DNA of 38,124 nucleotides, taken from positions 1 through 38,124 of the forward strand of contig JACPHY010000001.1 in the NCBI GenBank assembly GCA_016188355.1, read 5' to 3'. The position numbers and the translations under genes were made by a program. Positions within the stretch are counted from its first letter, which is position 1. Every line of letters begins with the position of its first letter. The DNA is from Candidatus Uhrbacteria bacterium. Its GTDB lineage: Bacteria > Patescibacteriota > Patescibacteriia > JACPHY01. The notes under the pieces are model-generated. The model ran no database searches. It had not been told where the DNA came from and saw only the letters and a list, made by a program, of their open reading frames with translations. Positions 36,286 through 38,124 of this stretch are shown here, in pieces.

Positions 36286-37164
36286 ATGGATCTCAGCATT
36301 GTCATTGTTTCTTGGAATGTACGGGATCGATTGCGGGAGTGTTTGCAGTCGATCGCGACGACCACCTCGGGCACGGCGCTCGCGCGAGAAGTATTTGTCG
36401 TGGACAATGCATCTTCCGATGGAAGTGCGGAACTGGTGGAGGAGGAATTCCCCTGGGTGCGCTGCATCCGCAATACGGAGAATCTCGGGTTCGCTGCGGC
36501 GTGCAATCAGGCGATTCGAGAATCGCACGGAACGTTCGTGTTGCTGTTGAATCCCGATATGCGGGTGCTTCCCGGGACACTCACTGGCATCGTGCAGTTC
36601 ATGCGCGAACCGCGGAATGCGCGCGTCGGGGTCGCGGGTGGACGCCTCCTCGATGCGCATGGCGTGCTGGTGCCGCATGTGCGTCGCTTTCCCACACTCC
36701 GCGACCAATTAGCGATTCTCCTCAAAGTGCCGCATCTCGTGCCAGCGGTACTCGACCACTACCTCCAACGGGATTTCGATTACGAGCGCGAAGCGCAAGT
36801 GGATTCCATTCGGGGATCGTTCTTCTGCATGCAACGGGCATGCATGGATGCGATCGGGCTCCTCGATGAGGACTATTTCATTTGGTACGAAGAGGTGGAT
36901 TTCTGTCGTCGCGCCATTGATGCGGGATGGATGGTCGCCTACACGCCAACGGTGACCTGCGTGGATTATGTCGGCCAAAGTTTTCGGCAGACCGCGCTTT
37001 TTTCGAAGCAGCGCATGATGAGTCGCAGCATGCAGACCTATTTCGCGAAGCATCGTCCGCGGTGGGAGTGGATGATCATTGCGTTCCTGCGGCCACCACT
37101 GCTTGCTGCGGTCTGGTGCGCCGATCGCATGCGCGTGGGGAATCGCGCGGTTCGTGTTTCGTGA
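36286..37164 (+). CDS. Glycosyltransferase family 2
   Basis: MDLSIVIVSWNVRDRLRECLQSIATTTSG...VFVVDNASSDGSAELVEEEFP...NLGFAAACNQAIRESHGTFVLLLNPDMRVLPG. ORF track start is 36271. Confidence 0.92.
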   Translation: MDLSIVIVSWNVRDRLRECLQSIATTTSGTALAREVFVVDNASSDGSAELVEEEFPWVRCIRNTENLGFAAACNQAIRESHGTFVLLLNPDMRVLPGTLTGIVQFMREPRNARVGVAGGRLLDAHGVLVPHVRRFPTLRDQLAILLKVPHLVPAVLDHYLQRDFDYEREAQVDSIRGSFFCMQRACMDAIGLLDEDYFIWYEEVDFCRRAIDAGWMVAYTPTVTCVDYVGQSFRQTALFSKQRMMSRSMQTYFAKHRPRWEWMIIAFLRPPLLAAVWCADRMRVGNRAVRVS

Positions 37165-37166
37165 GT

Positions 37167-38124
37167 ATGTCGCTCTTGGATGTCCACTTGCTCACGTGGA
37201 ACGGTGCGCGCTATCTGCCGCACCTCTTCCAGAGTTTGCGCGCACAGACGCACCGTGATTGGGCGCTGCATATCCGTGACAATGCGTCGACGGATGACAC
37301 GGTGCGGATACTCGAGCGGGAAGCGGCGCAGTTTCCGGTTTCGGTGACGTACACACGGAATGCGGAGAATTGCGGATTTGCGGTCGGTCATAATCAACTC
37401 ATCGCACAGGCGGCCGCGTCGTTCGTATTGCTCCTTAATCAGGATACGGTACTGGCGCCGGAGTATTTCACGCAGCTGCTCGAGGTGCTGCAGGCAGAAC
37501 CGCAAGCGGCTGCGGTGCAGGGCGTGCTCCTGCGATGGCAATGTGCGGCCGATGGCTCTGCGGGGGAGCGGACGACGACGATTGATACGTTGGGGCTGCG
37601 CGTGCTGCGGAACCGACGGGTGGTGGAGTGGCATACGGGCGTGGCTTGGCCAATTCCGGAACTCGCGCTGCGCGATCGCGCGGAGGTATTCGGTGTTTCC
37701 GGTGCACTCCCCATGTATCGTCGGGCCGCGCTTGCGGACGTGGCATGGCAGGATGAGGTATTCGATGCGCAATTCGTGAGCTATAAGGAGGATGTGGACC
37801 TCGCTTTTCGTCTCCGCATGGCGGGCTGGTCCGCATATCTCGCGTCGCGCGCACGGGCCTGGCATGATCGTACTGCTGCCGGGCCTCGCACGGGGGGTGA
37901 TTGGGCGGCGCTCCAGAATCGCGCAGGTCGTTCTTCCGCGGTGCGTCGGTATTCCTTCCGCAATCATCTCGCCGTGCTCATCAAAAATGAGTACCGAGTC
38001 AATGCGCACCGGGACTGGTGGGCGATCGGATGGTACGAATGGAAGAAGTTTGCGTATCTCCTGTGCCGGGAGCCTCTGATCATCCTGGGCGGGTTGCATG
38101 ATCTCTGGCGGATGCGTCATCGTC
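37167..38124 (+). CDS. Glycosyltransferase family 2 (3' end truncated by window)
   Basis: Manual translation from ATG 37167: MSLLDVHLLTWNGARYLPHLFQSLRAQTHRDWALHIRDNASTDDTVRILER...ENCGFAVGHNQLIAQAAASFVLLLNQDTVLAPEYF; open to the window edge. Missing from the ORF track because no stop is present. Confidence 0.88.
   Translation, partial: MSLLDVHLLTWNGARYLPHLFQSLRAQTHRDWALHIRDNASTDDTVRILEREAAQFPVSVTYTRNAENCGFAVGHNQLIAQAAASFVLLLNQDTVLAPEYFTQLLEVLQAEPQAAAVQGVLLRWQCAADGSAGERTTTIDTLGLRVLRNRRVVEWHTGVAWPIPELALRDRAEVFGVSGALPMYRRAALADVAWQDEVFDAQFVSYKEDVDLAFRLRMAGWSAYLASRARAWHDRTAAGPRTGGDWAALQNRAGRSSAVRRYSFRNHLAVLIKNEYRVNAHRDWWAIGWYEWKKFAYLLCREPLIILGGLHDLWRMRHR

Noticed and set aside
33302-36506. Overlapping minus-strand ORFs 33302-35002 (566 aa) and 34860-36506 (548 aa)
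   Set aside because: Antisense shadows of the codon-biased cassette genes; no domain, promoter or plausible composition.
1-38124. tRNA, rRNA, CRISPR arrays or complete transposase genes
   Set aside because: None recognised by eye; would need tRNAscan-SE, Infernal and CRISPR finders to exclude formally.

Overview
38.1 kb of GC-rich, densely coding bacterial DNA, probably from a candidate-phyla-radiation-like genome (inference from family content and the S-layer-type repeat domain; not proven). Most of the window is a cell-surface and exopolysaccharide region. In order it contains: a GT4 glycosyltransferase; an FN3/peptidoglycan-binding exported protein; a small HTH regulator divergent from an ECF-like sigma factor with an overlapping membrane protein; a very large S-layer-like protein (1218 aa); a TPR protein; and a subtilisin-like S8 protease sharing a domain with the S-layer-like protein. 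These are followed by a ~15.7 kb sugar/glycan cluster (UXS-like SDR, several GT2/GT4 enzymes, DUF2304-like, Nudix, methyltransferase, CDP-alcohol phosphatidyltransferase, GT-C-like membrane proteins, RmlB, RmlC-like cupin). That cluster is bracketed by two inverted copies of a ~170 bp MITE-like element. Downstream are a 1813-aa protein with an N-terminal M48-type HExxH metalloprotease and a C-terminal ABC1/UbiB-type kinase, a WD40 protein, a two-gene cassette of unrecognised proteins, and two more GT2 genes, the last truncated by the window edge. The most notable signals are the M48-UbiB fusion, the MITE-like inverted pair, the mirror-image divergent promoters (TTGACA-N17-TACCGT on both strands) between the WD40 gene and the unknown cassette, the same -10 sequence upstream of the sigma factor, and the unknown cassette itself. 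No rRNA, tRNA or CRISPR was recognised by eye.
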